A stretch of 64,000 nt of DNA from Zoogloea sp. LCSB751 (GCF_002028455.1 NZ_MWUM01000002.1:248001-312000), one strand, 5' to 3'; shown: positions 28,632 through 37,949, counted from the stretch's first letter. A program made the numbers and translations. The notes: a model not told the origin generated them from the sequence alone.

Positions 28632-29294
28632 TCAGGCTCGCGCGAAGGTTTCCACGCCTTGGGCGGTGGCCAGCAGCAGGATGTCGGCGCCACGTTTGGC
28701 GAATAGGCCGCTGGTCACGACACCGACGATGCCGTCGATTGTGGTCTCGAGGGCGGCCGGTTCGCTGATGGCAAGGTCATGCACGTCGAGGATCAGATTG
28801 CCGTTGTCGGTGACGAAGCCTTCCCGGACGACCGGCCGACCGCCAAGGCGGGTGAGCTCGCGGGTGACCTGGGCGCGTGCCATTGGAATGACTTCCACCG
28901 GTAGCGGGAAGCGTCCGAGCTGGGTGACCCGCTTGGAGGCGTCGCAGATGCAGATGAACTTGTCAGCCACTGCGGCGACGATCTTCTCGCGGGTCTGGGC
29001 ACCACCGCCACCCTTGATCATGGCGAGGGAGTGGTCGATTTCGTCGGCGCCGTCGATATAGACCGGCAGGGAGGTGACGTCGTTGAGGTCGAGCAGTCGG
29101 ATGCCGTGGGCAGCCAGGCGGCGTGCCGACGCCTCTGAGGAGGGTACGGCACCGGCGATGCGGTCCTTGAAGGCGGCCAGTCCGTCGATGAAGAAATTGG
29201 CTGTCGAGCCGGTGCCGACGCCGACCACTGCGCCTTCGATCACGTAGTCGAGTGCGCGCAGCGCCGCCTGTTGCTTGAGTTCGTCCTGGGTCAT
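28632..29294 (-). CDS. rpiA: Ribose-5-phosphate isomerase A
   Basis: A 220-aa enzyme interconverting ribose 5-phosphate and ribulose 5-phosphate in the non-oxidative pentose phosphate pathway. The phosphate-binding loop [14 protein letters not shown], the catalytic-acid segment YIDGADEID and the [15 protein letters not shown] block with the active-site Lys and Glu are present. The length is normal. It lies upstream of phoU on the same strand with a 71-bp gap. Confidence 0.97.
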   Translation of the reverse strand: MTQDELKQQAALRALDYVIEGAVVGVGTGSTANFFIDGLAAFKDRIAGAVPSSEASARRLAAHGIRLLDLNDVTSLPVYIDGADEIDHSLAMIKGGGGAQTREKIVAAVADKFICICDASKRVTQLGRFPLPVEVIPMARAQVTRELTRLGGRPVVREGFVTDNGNLILDVHDLAISEPAALETTIDGIVGVVTSGLFAKRGADILLLATAQGVETFARA

Positions 29295-29355
29295 GATGTA
29301 CAGCCGGAAGGCAAAACCATGATTTTAACCGGGCCGGGCCGATTGGATGCCGCGA

Positions 29356-30213
29356 TCAGGCGGGGCCGCTTGCCACCGGCCGGGCCGGATCGGAACACCA
29401 TTCGCTCCAGGAGCCGGCGTAGAGCCTGGCACCATCGAGGCCGACGGCCTCCATGGCGAGCAGGTTGTGGCAGGCCGTGACACCGGAGCCGCACTGGAGC
29501 ACCACGTTGTGGGCATCGCCGCCCTTGATGAGGGCGCCGAATTCTTCCTGTAGTTCCGACAGCTGCTTGAAGCTGCCATCGGCGGCAAGGTTGTCCTTGA
29601 AGAAGCGGTTGATGGCGCCAGGAATGTGCCCGCCGACCGGATCGAGGGTTTCGTTCTCGCCACGGAAGCGGTCGGGGGCGCGTGCGTCGATGAGCTGCAT
29701 GTCCGGACTATGCAGATGGTTGAGCACGTAGTCGGCGTCCACCTTCATGGTGTGTTGGAGCCTGACGGTAAAGGCTTGCGCCGTTGGCACCGTCGGGATT
29801 GTGGTGCTGAGCGGATGGGACGCGCCGGTCCACGCCTGCAGGCCGCCGTTGAGCACGGCGACGCGGTCGTGCCCGAGCCAGCGCAGCAGCCACCACAGGC
29901 GTGCGGCGAACATGCCGCCGACGTCGTCATAGGCGACAACCTGCGTTGCGTCAGAAACCCCGCGGGCGGCCAGCTTGTTGGCGAGCAGCTGCGGGTCCGG
30001 CAGCGGGTGGCGACCGTTACGACCTGTACAGGGGCCCGACAGATCTTCTTCCAGGTCGAGGAAGAGGGCGTTGGGCAGATGTCCGTCGGCGTAGGCCTGT
30101 TGCCCGAAGGCTGGGTTGCGCAAGTCGAAACGGCAATCGAAGATGCGCCAGGCGGGCGTTGCCGACTCGGCCAGTTCCTGCGGCGTGATGAGCGTCGTGA
30201 AAAGCGGTAGCAC
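29356..30213 (-). CDS. sseA: 3-mercaptopyruvate/thiosulfate sulfurtransferase
   Basis: A 285-aa protein with two rhodanese domains. The catalytic Cys lies in the C-terminal domain as QCGSGVTACHN; CGSGVTA is the loop typical of 3-mercaptopyruvate sulfurtransferases, whereas thiosulfate-preferring rhodaneses have CRKGVTA. The N-terminal domain (DCRFDLRNPAFGQQAY...VAYDDVGGMFAARLWW) is catalytically inactive, as in the family. I use GTG 30213, 27 bases after the preceding gene and with AGGA upstream; the longer frame would run through that gene. Confidence 0.9.
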   Translation of the reverse strand: MLPLFTTLITPQELAESATPAWRIFDCRFDLRNPAFGQQAYADGHLPNALFLDLEEDLSGPCTGRNGRHPLPDPQLLANKLAARGVSDATQVVAYDDVGGMFAARLWWLLRWLGHDRVAVLNGGLQAWTGASHPLSTTIPTVPTAQAFTVRLQHTMKVDADYVLNHLHSPDMQLIDARAPDRFRGENETLDPVGGHIPGAINRFFKDNLAADGSFKQLSELQEEFGALIKGGDAHNVVLQCGSGVTACHNLLAMEAVGLDGARLYAGSWSEWCSDPARPVASGPA

Positions 30214-30239
30214 GGTGGTGGCGTCCTCAGGCGTCCTTG

Positions 30240-30602
30240 TCAGGCGACCGGCGACGGGATGCCGCTGATCCACGCTTCGGCATCGTCTGCGTCTTCGAAT
30301 ACGCGGACTTCGGCATCTACGAAGATCTGCGACAGCCAGGCGCTCCAGGTGATCCACTGGTCGTCGGTGACGATCGCGATGCGTGCGAAGTCATGGGCAT
30401 GCGCGCGGGCGAAGCGGAGTTCCTCGAGGGCCATGTCCACGGTGAAGCCGGTCATTTCACGCAGATCGAAAAAGAGGCTGACGGGGCCTTCGAACTGCAC
30501 CTTGTAATTGACGAGTTCTTCGAATTCCTTGTAGTCGGCCAGGGTAAACTCGCCAAAGACAGTTACGTTGATGCGGCTGTCCTTGTTGTCGGTGGTGATC
30601 AT
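30240..30602 (-). CDS. SpoIIAA-like (STAS/SEC14-fold) protein
   Basis: A 120-aa protein of the SpoIIAA-like family (alpha/beta STAS/CRAL-TRIO-like fold). The pattern NVTVFGEFTLADYKEFEELV, SLFFDLREMTGFTVDMALEELRFARAHAHDFARIAIVTDD and the closing FEDADDAEAWI is typical. The biochemical role of the family is not established. It is upstream of and probably co-transcribed with the sulfurtransferase. Confidence 0.8.
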   Translation of the reverse strand: MITTDNKDSRINVTVFGEFTLADYKEFEELVNYKVQFEGPVSLFFDLREMTGFTVDMALEELRFARAHAHDFARIAIVTDDQWITWSAWLSQIFVDAEVRVFEDADDAEAWISGIPSPVA

Positions 30603-30663
30603 CGCCTGCTTCCTTTCTGGGCTGACTGTATGTCGGCAGTGTAGCGCCGGACGGCGTTCCGCT

Positions 30664-31527
30664 TCAATCGGCTTCCAGGGCGGGGGTTGGCTTGCGGGAG
30701 GCCAGGGAGACGAGAACGCCGCTGAAAATGATGATGCTGATGGCCAGCACGGACGTCCAGGGCAGGTGCTCTTGCCATAAGGCGACGCCGAACAAGCTCG
30801 AAAAGACCACCGTGCTGTAAGCCAGGTTGGCGGCGACCAGCGTCTTGCCGTAGCGGTAGGCCCGGGTCATGGCGAGCTGGGCGCAACCGCCGAAGCCACC
30901 CACACCGAGCAGAATGGCCGCCCCTTCGATTGAAATGGGATGAAGTCCGCCGGCGAATAGCGCCCAGGGCAGACCGAAGAGACTGGTGATCAGGGAGAAC
31001 CACAGCACCGTGCGGGCTTCCGGTTCGCCGGCACGCCCCAGCTCGCGGACGTTGACATACGCCAGGCTGGCGATCAGCCCAGCTCCCAGGCCGCTCAGCG
31101 CCCCAAGCCACTGACTGGGGAGCAGGGTGGGCTTGAGGAGCAGGATCACGCCGAGAAAGCCCAATCCGACGGCGCCGAATAAGGTGGTGCCGACCCGTTC
31201 CTTGAACCACAGCGCAAGCAGCACGGCAACAAAGAGCGGTGAGGTGTAGTTGAGGGTGACCGCAGTAGCAAGCGGCAGGATGCCGAGGGCAAAGAAATAG
31301 CACATCAGCGCGATGGTGCCGGACAGGCCGCGGGACAGTTGTAGGCGCCAGTGCGGGGTCGCGTAGGACGTGCCTTGCACGCGCAGCACGACCCCCATCA
31401 TCAGTAGGCCCACGAATCCCCGGTAGAAGACCAGCTCGCCGGTCGAAAACAACGCGGAGCCGAGTTTGACGCACACTCCCATGCACGCGAACAGCAGGCT
31501 GGCGACGATCATCCAGAGGGATTGCAT
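30664..31527 (-). CDS. EamA/DMT-family transporter
   Basis: A 287-aa inner-membrane protein with about ten predicted transmembrane segments in two EamA repeats (first repeat around ELVFYRGFVGLLMMGVVL and LPLATAVTLNYTSPLFVAVL; second ending GKTLVAANLAYSTVVFSSLFGV). Drug/metabolite transporter family members of this kind export amino acids, nucleosides or other small metabolites; the substrate cannot be read from sequence. The start at ATG 31527 (MQSLWMIVASL) opens directly into TM1; an in-frame extension upstream runs into the aceA terminator. Confidence 0.88.
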   Translation of the reverse strand: MQSLWMIVASLLFACMGVCVKLGSALFSTGELVFYRGFVGLLMMGVVLRVQGTSYATPHWRLQLSRGLSGTIALMCYFFALGILPLATAVTLNYTSPLFVAVLLALWFKERVGTTLFGAVGLGFLGVILLLKPTLLPSQWLGALSGLGAGLIASLAYVNVRELGRAGEPEARTVLWFSLITSLFGLPWALFAGGLHPISIEGAAILLGVGGFGGCAQLAMTRAYRYGKTLVAANLAYSTVVFSSLFGVALWQEHLPWTSVLAISIIIFSGVLVSLASRKPTPALEAD

Positions 31528-31593
31528 GGGGAGTTGGGCTGAAGTAAACCCCAGTATTTTACTGAATGAGTGCAGGCCGGCCTGGCCAAGACG

Positions 31594-31626
31594 AAAAAAC
31601 CCCCGGGGCATATGCCCGCAGGGGTC
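31594..31626 (-). terminator. Terminator of the isocitrate lyase gene
   Basis: On the minus strand a hairpin with a GGGC/GCCC inner stem and an outer CCCC/GGGG stem is followed by six T residues (A-run 31594-31599 on the plus strand), 44 bp after the aceA stop. Confidence 0.85.
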
Positions 31627-31669
31627 TTCAACCAAGCGTGCCGGCGAGGGATGCCGGCAACCGGATTTC

Positions 31670-32983
31670 TTAGTGGAACTGTTCTTCTTCGGTGGAACCG
31701 GTCAGGGCCTTCACGGAGGAAGAGCCGCCCTGGATCACGGTGGTCACGTCGTCGAAGTAACCGGTACCCACTTCCTGCTGGTGGGACACGAAGGTGTAGC
31801 CTTGTTCGCGAGCGGCGAATTCCGGTTCCTGAACCATTTCAACGTAGTGCTTCATGCCTTCGCCGCGAGCGTAAGCGTGGGCGAACTTGAAGGTGTTGTA
31901 CCAGTTGACGTGGATACCGGCCAGGGTGATGAACTGGTACTTGTAGCCGAGGGCCGACAGTTCTTCCTGGAAGGAGGCGATCTGCGAGTCGTTGAGGTTC
32001 TTCTTCCAGTTGAAGGACGGCGAGCAGTTGTAGGACAGCAGCTTGCCCGGGCAGGCGGCCAGCACGGCTTGGGCGAATTCGCGGGCGAAGCCGATGTCGG
32101 GCACGCCGGTTTCACACCAGACCAGATCAGCATACGGAGCGTAAGCCACGCCGCGGGAGATGGACTGCTCCAGACCGTTCTTCACGCGGAAGAAGCCTTC
32201 CTGGGTACGCTCGCCGGTCAGGAACGGCTTGTCGTTGGCATCGTAGTCGGAGGTGATCAGGTTGGCTGCTTCGGCATCGGTACGAGCCAGGATCAGGGTC
32301 GGAACGCCCATGACGTCGGCAGCGAAACGAGCGGAGATCAGCTTCTCGACGGCTTCACGGGTCGGCACGAGCACCTTGCCGCCCATGTGACCACACTTCT
32401 TGGCGGCAGCCAGCTGGTCTTCGAAGTGCACACCGGCAGCACCGGCAGCGATCATGTTCTTCATCAGTTCGAAGGCGTTCAGAACGCCACCGAAACCGGC
32501 TTCAGCGTCAGCAACGATCGGCAGGAAGTAGTCGATGAAGCCTTCGTCGCCCGGGTTGATGCCACGGGACCACTGGATTTCGTCAGCGCGCTTGAAGGTG
32601 TTATTGATGCGGCGAACCATGGTGGGGACGGAGTCGTAGGCGTACAGCGACTGGTCCGGGTACATGGTTTCGGAGGTGTTGCCATCGGCAGCGACTTGCC
32701 AGCCGGACAGATACACGGCTTCCAGGCCAGCCTTGGCCTGTTGCATGGCTTGACCGGCGGTGATGGCGCCGAAAGCATTGACGTAGCCCTTCTTGGCGCC
32801 GCCGTTCACCTTGTCCCACAGGACCTTGGCGCCGCGCTGGGCCAGGGTGTACTCAGGCTGCAGGCTGCCACGCAGGCGCACGACGTCAGCGGCGGAGTAA
32901 CCACGCTTGACGCCCTTCCAGCGGGGGTTTTCGGCCCAGTCTTTTTCCAGGGCGGCGATTTGCTGTTCGCGAGTCAGAGACAT
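31670..32983 (-). CDS. aceA: Isocitrate lyase
   Basis: A 437-aa glyoxylate-shunt enzyme splitting isocitrate into glyoxylate and succinate. The catalytic loop KKCGHMGGKVLVP contains the active-site Cys and His; NWKKNLND and the WCETG(V)PD substrate region are also present. The start at 32983 (MSLTREQQI) has GGA upstream; an ATG seven codons earlier is less likely. It has its own promoter (33131-33159) and terminator. The malate synthase gene is not in the window. Its competitor enzymes at the isocitrate branch (icd, icd2) and the switch AceK lie 11-16 kb away. Confidence 0.97.
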   Translation of the reverse strand: MSLTREQQIAALEKDWAENPRWKGVKRGYSAADVVRLRGSLQPEYTLAQRGAKVLWDKVNGGAKKGYVNAFGAITAGQAMQQAKAGLEAVYLSGWQVAADGNTSETMYPDQSLYAYDSVPTMVRRINNTFKRADEIQWSRGINPGDEGFIDYFLPIVADAEAGFGGVLNAFELMKNMIAAGAAGVHFEDQLAAAKKCGHMGGKVLVPTREAVEKLISARFAADVMGVPTLILARTDAEAANLITSDYDANDKPFLTGERTQEGFFRVKNGLEQSISRGVAYAPYADLVWCETGVPDIGFAREFAQAVLAACPGKLLSYNCSPSFNWKKNLNDSQIASFQEELSALGYKYQFITLAGIHVNWYNTFKFAHAYARGEGMKHYVEMVQEPEFAAREQGYTFVSHQQEVGTGYFDDVTTVIQGGSSSVKALTGSTEEEQFH

Positions 32984-33130
32984 ACGTAATCCTTTTCTAA
33001 CCAAGTGGGGAGGGGAAGCCGGGGTGCGGAAGTCTGCTCTTGCGGGCTGTGCTTCGCGCTCACTCCTGAGCCGCTTGATCCTGCTGCCGTAGGCTTTGGA
33101 GCGCTTCGGAAACGTCGATCAGTGGGAGAA

Positions 33131-33159
33131 AGTATAGGGATGATCGTGCATGGCAGCAA
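33131..33159 (-). promoter_or_regulatory. Sigma-70 promoter of aceA
   Basis: On the minus strand TTGCTG (33159-33154) and TATACT (33136-33131) are separated by exactly 17 bases. Directly upstream is AT-rich DNA containing the perfect palindrome TCTTATATAAGA (33164-33175), a candidate UP element or operator. The leader would be about 140 nt. The 308-bp gap between aceA and rraA holds this promoter and the rraA terminator, and no gene. Confidence 0.75.
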
Positions 33160-33195
33160 TAGGTCTTATATAAGATATAAGAAATAAATTTATAA

Positions 33196-33227
33196 ATAAA
33201 AACAGGAGCTTGAACTCCTGTTTTTAT
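33196..33227 (-). terminator. Terminator downstream of rraA
   Basis: A perfect 13-bp stem, ATAAAAACAGGAG paired with CTCCTGTTTTTAT, with a six-base loop and T-runs in both directions, 65 bp after the rraA stop. Confidence 0.9.
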
Positions 33228-33291
33228 ATCGTGAAACCGTGTCGGCGATTGTGAAATGAAGCCTCGCTGCGCTGCGGTTCCTTCTACGGGT

Positions 33292-33771
33292 TTACAGCAA
33301 TGGGGTTTCCGACAGGATCACACCGTCTTCGTCGGCGTATAGCCATTGCCCCGGAACGAAGGTTGCGCCGCCGAAAGTGACGGGAATGTCCACGTCGCCG
33401 GCACCCTTCTTGATGCTCTTCATCGGGTGAGTGGCCAGCGCGAAGACGCCGATGTCCATGCTGGCGATCGGGCCCGAGTCACGGATGCAGCCATACATGA
33501 CGACGCCGGCCCAGCCGTTCTTGACGCCCAGCAGGGCGAGCTGATCACCCAGCATTGCACAGCGCAGGGAGCCGCCGGCGTCTACGACGAGCACGTTGCC
33601 GTTGCCCGGGGTTTCGAGGGTCGAGCGCACGAGGGCGTTGTCCTCGAAAACCTTCAGGGTGCGGATCGGGCCGGCGAAGCGGGTCTTGCCGCCAAAGCTG
33701 CGGAACATCGGGGCGACGGCGCGGACCTTGCCTTCGTTGCCATCGCAGAGGTCGGTAGTCTGGAATTCCAT
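33292..33771 (-). CDS. rraA: RraA-family protein (RNase E regulator / HMG aldolase-like)
   Basis: A 159-aa member of the RraA family. In E. coli RraA binds RNase E and damps mRNA decay; other members are 4-hydroxy-4-methyl-2-oxoglutarate or oxaloacetate-cleaving aldolases, and the sequence alone does not settle which. The glycine-rich core LVVDAGGSLRCAMLGDQLA and the CIRDSG metal-site segment are both present; the latter (R-D) is the pair associated with aldolase activity. It lies just beyond the clpA terminator and has its own terminator. Confidence 0.88.
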   Translation of the reverse strand: MEFQTTDLCDGNEGKVRAVAPMFRSFGGKTRFAGPIRTLKVFEDNALVRSTLETPGNGNVLVVDAGGSLRCAMLGDQLALLGVKNGWAGVVMYGCIRDSGPIASMDIGVFALATHPMKSIKKGAGDVDIPVTFGGATFVPGQWLYADEDGVILSETPLL

Positions 33772-33792
33772 GCTGACTCCATCAGAGCGGTG

Positions 33793-33824
33793 AAAATAAA
33801 ACGGGCGGCCTGTCAGCCGCCCGT
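33793..33824 (-). terminator. Terminator of the clpS-clpA operon
   Basis: Arms ACGGGCGGC and GCCGCCCGT flank a six-base loop; on the minus strand the stem is followed by TTTTATTTTC. It lies about 28 bp after the clpA stop. Confidence 0.9.
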
Positions 33825-33851
33825 CATGGGTGCAAAGCGCAGTTGGAAAAA

Positions 33852-36128
33852 CTATACCGTAGCTTCCGCCATTTCCTCGAACACGAGTTTTACCTTGCCG
33901 TTCTCGTCCAGGTCGATTGTGACCGTGCCGCCGTTGGCCAGACGACCGAACAACAGCTCGTCGGCCAGTGCGGAGCGGATGGTGTCCTGGATCAGGCGGG
34001 CCATCGGACGGGCGCCCATCAGCGGATCGAAACCCTTCTCGCCAAGCCAGTCCCGCAGCTTGTCGGTGAAGTGGGCCTCGACCTTCTTCTCGTGCAGTTG
34101 GGCTTCCAGCTGCATCAGGAACTTTTCGACCACGCGGGTGATGATGTCGTGGTCCAGGTTCTTGAAGGAGATGATCGCGTCCAGACGGTTGCGGAACTCC
34201 GGTGTGAACAAACGCTTGATGTCGGACATCTCATCACCCTGCTCCCGCTTCGCGGAGAAGCCGATGACCGCCTTCTGCATGGTTTCCGCGCCAGCGTTGG
34301 TGGTCATGATGATGATGGTGTTGCGGAAATCCGCTTGGCGCCCGTTGTTGTCGGTCAGTGTGCCGTGATCCATTACCTGCAGCAGGATGTTGTAGATGTC
34401 CGGGTGGGCCTTTTCGATCTCGTCGAGCAGCAACACGCAGTGCGGCTTCTTGTTGACCTGCTCGGTGAGCAGGCCGCCCTGGTCGAAACCGACATAGCCC
34501 GGCGGAGCGCCGATCAGCCGGGACACCGCGTGGCGTTCCATGTACTCGGACATGTCGAAGCGCACCAGCTCAATGCCCAGCGTATAGGCGAGCTGGCGGG
34601 CGACTTCGGTCTTGCCGACGCCGGTCGGGCCGCTGAACAGGAAGGAGCCGATGGGCTTGTGCGGATTGCCGAGTCCAGAGCGGGACATCTTGATGGCCTT
34701 GCCGAGGGCTTCGATGGCGGCGTCCTGGCCGAATACGACGTTCTTTAGGTCGCGTTCGAGGGTCTTCAGCGAGGCGCGGTCGTCGTTGGAGACGCTGCGC
34801 GGTGGGATGCGGGCGATCTTGGCGACGATTTCCTCGATCTCGGCCTTGCCGATGAGCTTTTTCTGGCGCGACTTGGGCAGGATGCGCTGGGCTGCACCGG
34901 CTTCGTCGATGACGTCGATGGCCTTGTCGGGCAGGTGACGGTCATTGATATAGCGGGCCGACAGCTCTGCCGCGCTGGACAATGCTGACGCCGAGTACTT
35001 GATGCCATGGTGCTGCTCGAAGCGCGACTTGAGGCCCTTGAGGATCTCCACGGTTTCGGGCACCGAGGGCTCGACCACATCCACTTTCTGGAAACGCCGG
35101 GACAGGGCGTGGTCTTTCTCGAAGATCTGCCGGAACTCGGTGTAGGTGGTGGCGCCGATGCATTTGAGCTGCCCCGACGACAGGGCCGGCTTCAGCAGGT
35201 TGGATGCATCGAGGGTGCCGCCCGAGGCCGCACCTGCGCCGATCAGCGTGTGGATTTCGTCGATGAACAGAATCGCGTTGGGGTGTTCGACCAGCTGCTT
35301 CAACACCGCCTTCAGGCGCTGCTCGAAGTCACCGCGGTACTTGGTGCCAGCCAGCAGGGCGCCCATGTCGAGGGCGTACACCTGGGCATCCGCCAGGATG
35401 TCCGGGATGCGCCCTTCGACGATGCGGCGGGCGAGGCCTTCAGCGATGGCCGTCTTGCCGACACCGGCCTCGCCGACCAGCAGCGGGTTGTTCTTGCGAC
35501 GACGGCACAGGGTCTGGATGACGCGCTCGACTTCCTTTTCGCGGCCGATCAGCGGGTCGATCTTGCCGAGCAAGGCCTGCTGATTGAGGTTCTGCGTGTA
35601 GTTGTCGAGGGCGCCGCCGGCACTGGTGCCTTCCTGTTCCTGCTCGCCCTGTTCGGAGTCGCCCGACGGCCGCGAAGGATTGGCGCCTTGTTGCGGTGTT
35701 TTGGTGATGCCGTGGGAGATGAAATTCACCACATCCAGGCGGGAGATGTTCTGCCGCTGGAGGAAATACACGGCGTGGGAGTCTTTCTCCCCGAAGATCG
35801 CGACCAGCACGTTCGCGCCAGTGACTTCCTTCTTGCCGGAAGACTGGACGTGAAGGATGGCCCGCTGGATGACCCGCTGGAATCCGAGGGTCGGCTGCGT
35901 GTCGATATCCTCGGTGCCTTCCACCTTTGGGGTGTGCTCATTGACGAAGTTCGTCAATTCCTTGCGTAGCTCGTCGGTTTTGGCGGCGCAGGCGCGCAGC
36001 ACTTCGGCGGCTGAAGGGTTGTCGAGGAGCGCAAGCAGGAGGTGCTCCACGGTGATGAACTCATGGCGCTTCTGCCGGGCTTCGACAAAGGCCATGTGCA
36101 GACTGACTTCAAGCTCTTGCGCGATCAT
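33852..36128 (-). CDS. clpA: ATP-dependent Clp protease ATPase subunit ClpA
   Basis: A 758-aa AAA+ unfoldase, identical in length to E. coli ClpA, which feeds substrates to ClpP. The N-domain (1-145) binds ClpS. D1 has Walker A GEAGVGKT and Walker [12 protein letters not shown]2 has Walker A GPTGVGKT and Walker [12 protein letters not shown]. An IGF tripeptide ([12 protein letters not shown]) matches the ClpP-docking loop. The long upstream open frame is rejected because clpS occupies it in another frame; [14 protein letters not shown] is the correct N-terminus. One base separates the clpS stop from the clpA ATG. Confidence 0.97.
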   Translation of the reverse strand: MIAQELEVSLHMAFVEARQKRHEFITVEHLLLALLDNPSAAEVLRACAAKTDELRKELTNFVNEHTPKVEGTEDIDTQPTLGFQRVIQRAILHVQSSGKKEVTGANVLVAIFGEKDSHAVYFLQRQNISRLDVVNFISHGITKTPQQGANPSRPSGDSEQGEQEQEGTSAGGALDNYTQNLNQQALLGKIDPLIGREKEVERVIQTLCRRRKNNPLLVGEAGVGKTAIAEGLARRIVEGRIPDILADAQVYALDMGALLAGTKYRGDFEQRLKAVLKQLVEHPNAILFIDEIHTLIGAGAASGGTLDASNLLKPALSSGQLKCIGATTYTEFRQIFEKDHALSRRFQKVDVVEPSVPETVEILKGLKSRFEQHHGIKYSASALSSAAELSARYINDRHLPDKAIDVIDEAGAAQRILPKSRQKKLIGKAEIEEIVAKIARIPPRSVSNDDRASLKTLERDLKNVVFGQDAAIEALGKAIKMSRSGLGNPHKPIGSFLFSGPTGVGKTEVARQLAYTLGIELVRFDMSEYMERHAVSRLIGAPPGYVGFDQGGLLTEQVNKKPHCVLLLDEIEKAHPDIYNILLQVMDHGTLTDNNGRQADFRNTIIIMTTNAGAETMQKAVIGFSAKREQGDEMSDIKRLFTPEFRNRLDAIISFKNLDHDIITRVVEKFLMQLEAQLHEKKVEAHFTDKLRDWLGEKGFDPLMGARPMARLIQDTIRSALADELLFGRLANGGTVTIDLDENGKVKLVFEEMAEATV

Positions 36129-36129
36129 T

Positions 36130-36438
36130 TCAGTTTTCCTCCATGACGCAAGCCAGGGGGTGCTGGTTCTGGCGTGCGTACGCGATGACCTGCTCGACCT
36201 TGGTGGCTGCGATGTCCCGCGGGAAGACTCCGCACACACCAACGCCCTCTCTGTGCACTTTGAGCATGATCCGCGTGGCTTGTTCGCGGTCCATCCCAAA
36301 GAATTTCTGTACCACGGCCACCACGAAATCCATCGGGGTGAAATCGTCGTTAAGGAGCATGACTTTGAACAGCGGTGGCGGCTTGACCCGCGTGACCTCT
36401 GTATCCAGTACCGACTCTTCCTGCTTTTTGATGACCAT
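36130..36438 (-). CDS. clpS: ClpAP adaptor protein ClpS
   Basis: A 102-aa N-end-rule adaptor that delivers substrates with bulky N-terminal residues to ClpAP. The family core [24 protein letters not shown] and the [11 protein letters not shown] / [18 protein letters not shown] blocks, including residues of the N-degron pocket (NDD, TPM), are intact. ATG 36438 (MVIKKQEES) or 36447 are both plausible starts; neither has a strong ribosome site. It is immediately upstream of clpA, as in most proteobacteria. Confidence 0.95.
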   Translation of the reverse strand: MVIKKQEESVLDTEVTRVKPPPLFKVMLLNDDFTPMDFVVAVVQKFFGMDREQATRIMLKVHREGVGVCGVFPRDIAATKVEQVIAYARQNQHPLACVMEEN

Positions 36439-36654
36439 GCGAACCATTCTAAACAACCCCGATGATTGTGCAAGAGCCACCCGGCACGCACATCCAGGGG
36501 AACCTGGGGCTGCGCACCGGCCCTTCCGTGGTGCGCTGCAAGAGGGAATTAAGTCGCGGAAAAACAGAGGCTTTGCCCCTTGGAGGAATTAAATGCGACA
36601 AATAGGACCCACTCGCCTGCTGTATTGCAACAACCGTGCCGGTTCACAAATGCG

Positions 36655-36683
36655 TTGACGGCAAGATTCAAGTCACGTAAAAG
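36655..36683 (+). promoter_or_regulatory. Promoter and long leader of the cold-shock gene
   Basis: TTGACG (36655-36660) and TAAAAG (36678-36683) are spaced by 17 bases, so transcription should begin near 36690 and leave a leader of about 140 nt before the csp ATG. A long structured leader is characteristic of cspA-type mRNAs. The 391-bp clpS-csp gap holds this promoter and a 21-codon frame (36593-36658) that has a strong GGAGG site but no recognised identity. Confidence 0.65.
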
Positions 36684-36829
36684 CAAAACTGTGTTCGCGC
36701 CAAGTTTGAAGCGGCGGGTTTTTGCGTCGCGTATTTGAAGATATGCCTTCGAAAGTTCTCGCTTGTCTTGACTCGATTGCACGCTGGATGTCCGGATCGT
36801 ATTACTGAAATCAAGAAGGAATTTGCAAT

Positions 36830-37033
36830 ATGGCAACTGGTACTGTTAAGTGGTTCAACGACGCCAAGGGTTTCGGCTTCATTACGCCGGATGACGGTAG
36901 CGAGGACCTGTTCGCCCACTTTTCCGCGATCAACATGAACGGCTTCAAGTCGCTGAAGGAAGGGGAGAAAGTTCAATTCGAAGTCACTCAAGGCCCGAAG
37001 GGTAAGCAAGCGTCGAACATCCAGCGCGCTTGA
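36830..37033 (+). CDS. Cold-shock protein (CspA family)
   Basis: A 67-aa single-OB-fold RNA chaperone. RNP1 is KGFGFITP and RNP2 is [21 protein letters not shown] at the start is diagnostic. CspA-type proteins melt RNA secondary structure at low temperature; paralogues in one genome can be constitutive, and which one this is cannot be told. AAGGAA lies seven bases before the ATG. It is monocistronic, with a long leader and a strong terminator. Confidence 0.97.
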   Translation: MATGTVKWFNDAKGFGFITPDDGSEDLFAHFSAINMNGFKSLKEGEKVQFEVTQGPKGKQASNIQRA

Positions 37034-37077
37034 TGCTCTCGACCTGCCGGGGTTGATCACCTCGGCGTCGTGACCTG

Positions 37078-37117
37078 AACCGCCGATGCGCGTCAGTGCA
37101 TCGGCGGTTCCTTTTTG
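37078..37117 (+). terminator. Terminator of the cold-shock gene
   Basis: Stem AACCGCCGATGC / GCATCGGCGGTT (12 bp, eight-base loop) followed by CCTTTTT. The 372-bp gap to rpmG contains this terminator and the rpmG terminator at 37342-37368; I see no gene between them. Confidence 0.92.
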
Positions 37118-37341
37118 GGCTTGAGTTTCCTGGCTGAGTTTCTCGCCCTGAGTATGCATGCTAGGGGCAACGGCGTGTGTCGCCTCGGGGCGACGAGTGG
37201 GTGGGAGTTAAGTGTTCAAGATGTGATGTCACGCTGTCGGGTGGTGCATGGGCGACAGCACTCCGCACATTTTTGATGCGTATTGTCGGAAATGCGACAG
37301 CTGCCGGTGTTGCGAGTGAGGGGGGCGGAAATATGGGCAAC

Positions 37342-37368
37342 AAAAAACCCGCTCAAGGCGGGTTTTTT
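37342..37368 (-). terminator. Terminator of the rpmB-rpmG operon
   Basis: Perfect stem AAAAAACCCGC / GCGGGTTTTTT with a five-base loop, 38 bp after the rpmG stop. Its A- and T-runs make it functional in both directions. Confidence 0.93.
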
Positions 37369-37405
37369 GAATGTGCAACAAGCGGTAATCGCGTGCCGGA
37401 AGCAA

Positions 37406-37573
37406 TTACTTGAGTTTCACTTCCTTGTACGGCACGTGCTTGCGGGCAACGGGGTCGTACTTGTTGAATTCCAGCTTGTTCGGGGTGGTGCGCTTGTTCT
37501 TGGACGTGGTGTAGAAGTGCCCGGTCCCAGCGGTGGACTCGAGCTTGATCTTTTCGCGGCCGCCTTTTGCCAT
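37406..37573 (-). CDS. rpmG: 50S ribosomal protein L33
   Basis: A 55-aa ribosomal protein. The translation reads [20 protein letters not shown] at the start and ends [11 protein letters not shown], the standard L33 pattern, with no zinc-binding CxxC pairs (the C-minus type). AGGAG lies nine bases upstream of the ATG. It is 27 bp downstream of rpmB in the conserved rpmB-rpmG operon. Confidence 0.97.
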   Translation of the reverse strand: MAKGGREKIKLESTAGTGHFYTTSKNKRTTPNKLEFNKYDPVARKHVPYKEVKLK

Positions 37574-37600
37574 TTTGATTTATCTCCTGGTTAAAAAGGC

Positions 37601-37837
37601 TTAGACCTTTTCGCCGCGAGCGCGCAGCTCGGCGACGACGGCGTCGATGCCCTTCTTGTCAATCGTGCGCAGCGCTGCATTGGATACGCGCAGGCGCACC
37701 CAGCGGTTCTCGGCTTCGCTCCAGAACTTGCGGTTTTGCAGGTTCGGCAGGAAGCGGCGCTTGGTCTTGTTGTTTGCGTGGGAAACGTTGTTGCCCACCA
37801 TCGGTGCTTTTCCGGTCACTTGGCAAACGCGAGCCAT
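37601..37837 (-). CDS. rpmB: 50S ribosomal protein L28
   Basis: A 78-aa ribosomal protein starting [20 protein letters not shown], followed by [12 protein letters not shown] and the [15 protein letters not shown] end, all standard for L28. The ATG at 37837 is preferred to one four codons upstream because it gives the universal N-terminus. First gene of rpmB-rpmG, with its own promoter. Confidence 0.98.
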   Translation of the reverse strand: MARVCQVTGKAPMVGNNVSHANNKTKRRFLPNLQNRKFWSEAENRWVRLRVSNAALRTIDKKGIDAVVAELRARGEKV

Positions 37838-37875
37838 TTGTTGCTCCAAACTGGTTTGATTCGATAAGACCGTCG

Positions 37876-37905
37876 ATTATAGACAACTATGTGTACTCAA
37901 ATCAA
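37876..37905 (-). promoter_or_regulatory. Sigma-70 promoter of rpmB-rpmG
   Basis: On the minus strand TTGATT (37905-37900) and a perfect TATAAT (37881-37876) are separated by 18 bases, placing the transcription start about 30 bases before the rpmB ATG. Confidence 0.75.
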
Positions 37906-37949
37906 TACCTTGGTGCCTTTCAAAGTGAATGCTTGCACGATCCGGGTAC

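Noticed and set aside
36549..36836. 95-codon minus-strand frame upstream of the cold-shock gene
   Set aside because: No ribosome site or motif, and it covers the csp promoter and leader.
37177..37413. 78-codon plus-strand frame between csp and rpmG
   Set aside because: Runs through the rpmG terminator (AAAAAACCCGC hairpin encoding Lys-Lys-Pro) and has no ribosome site of quality.
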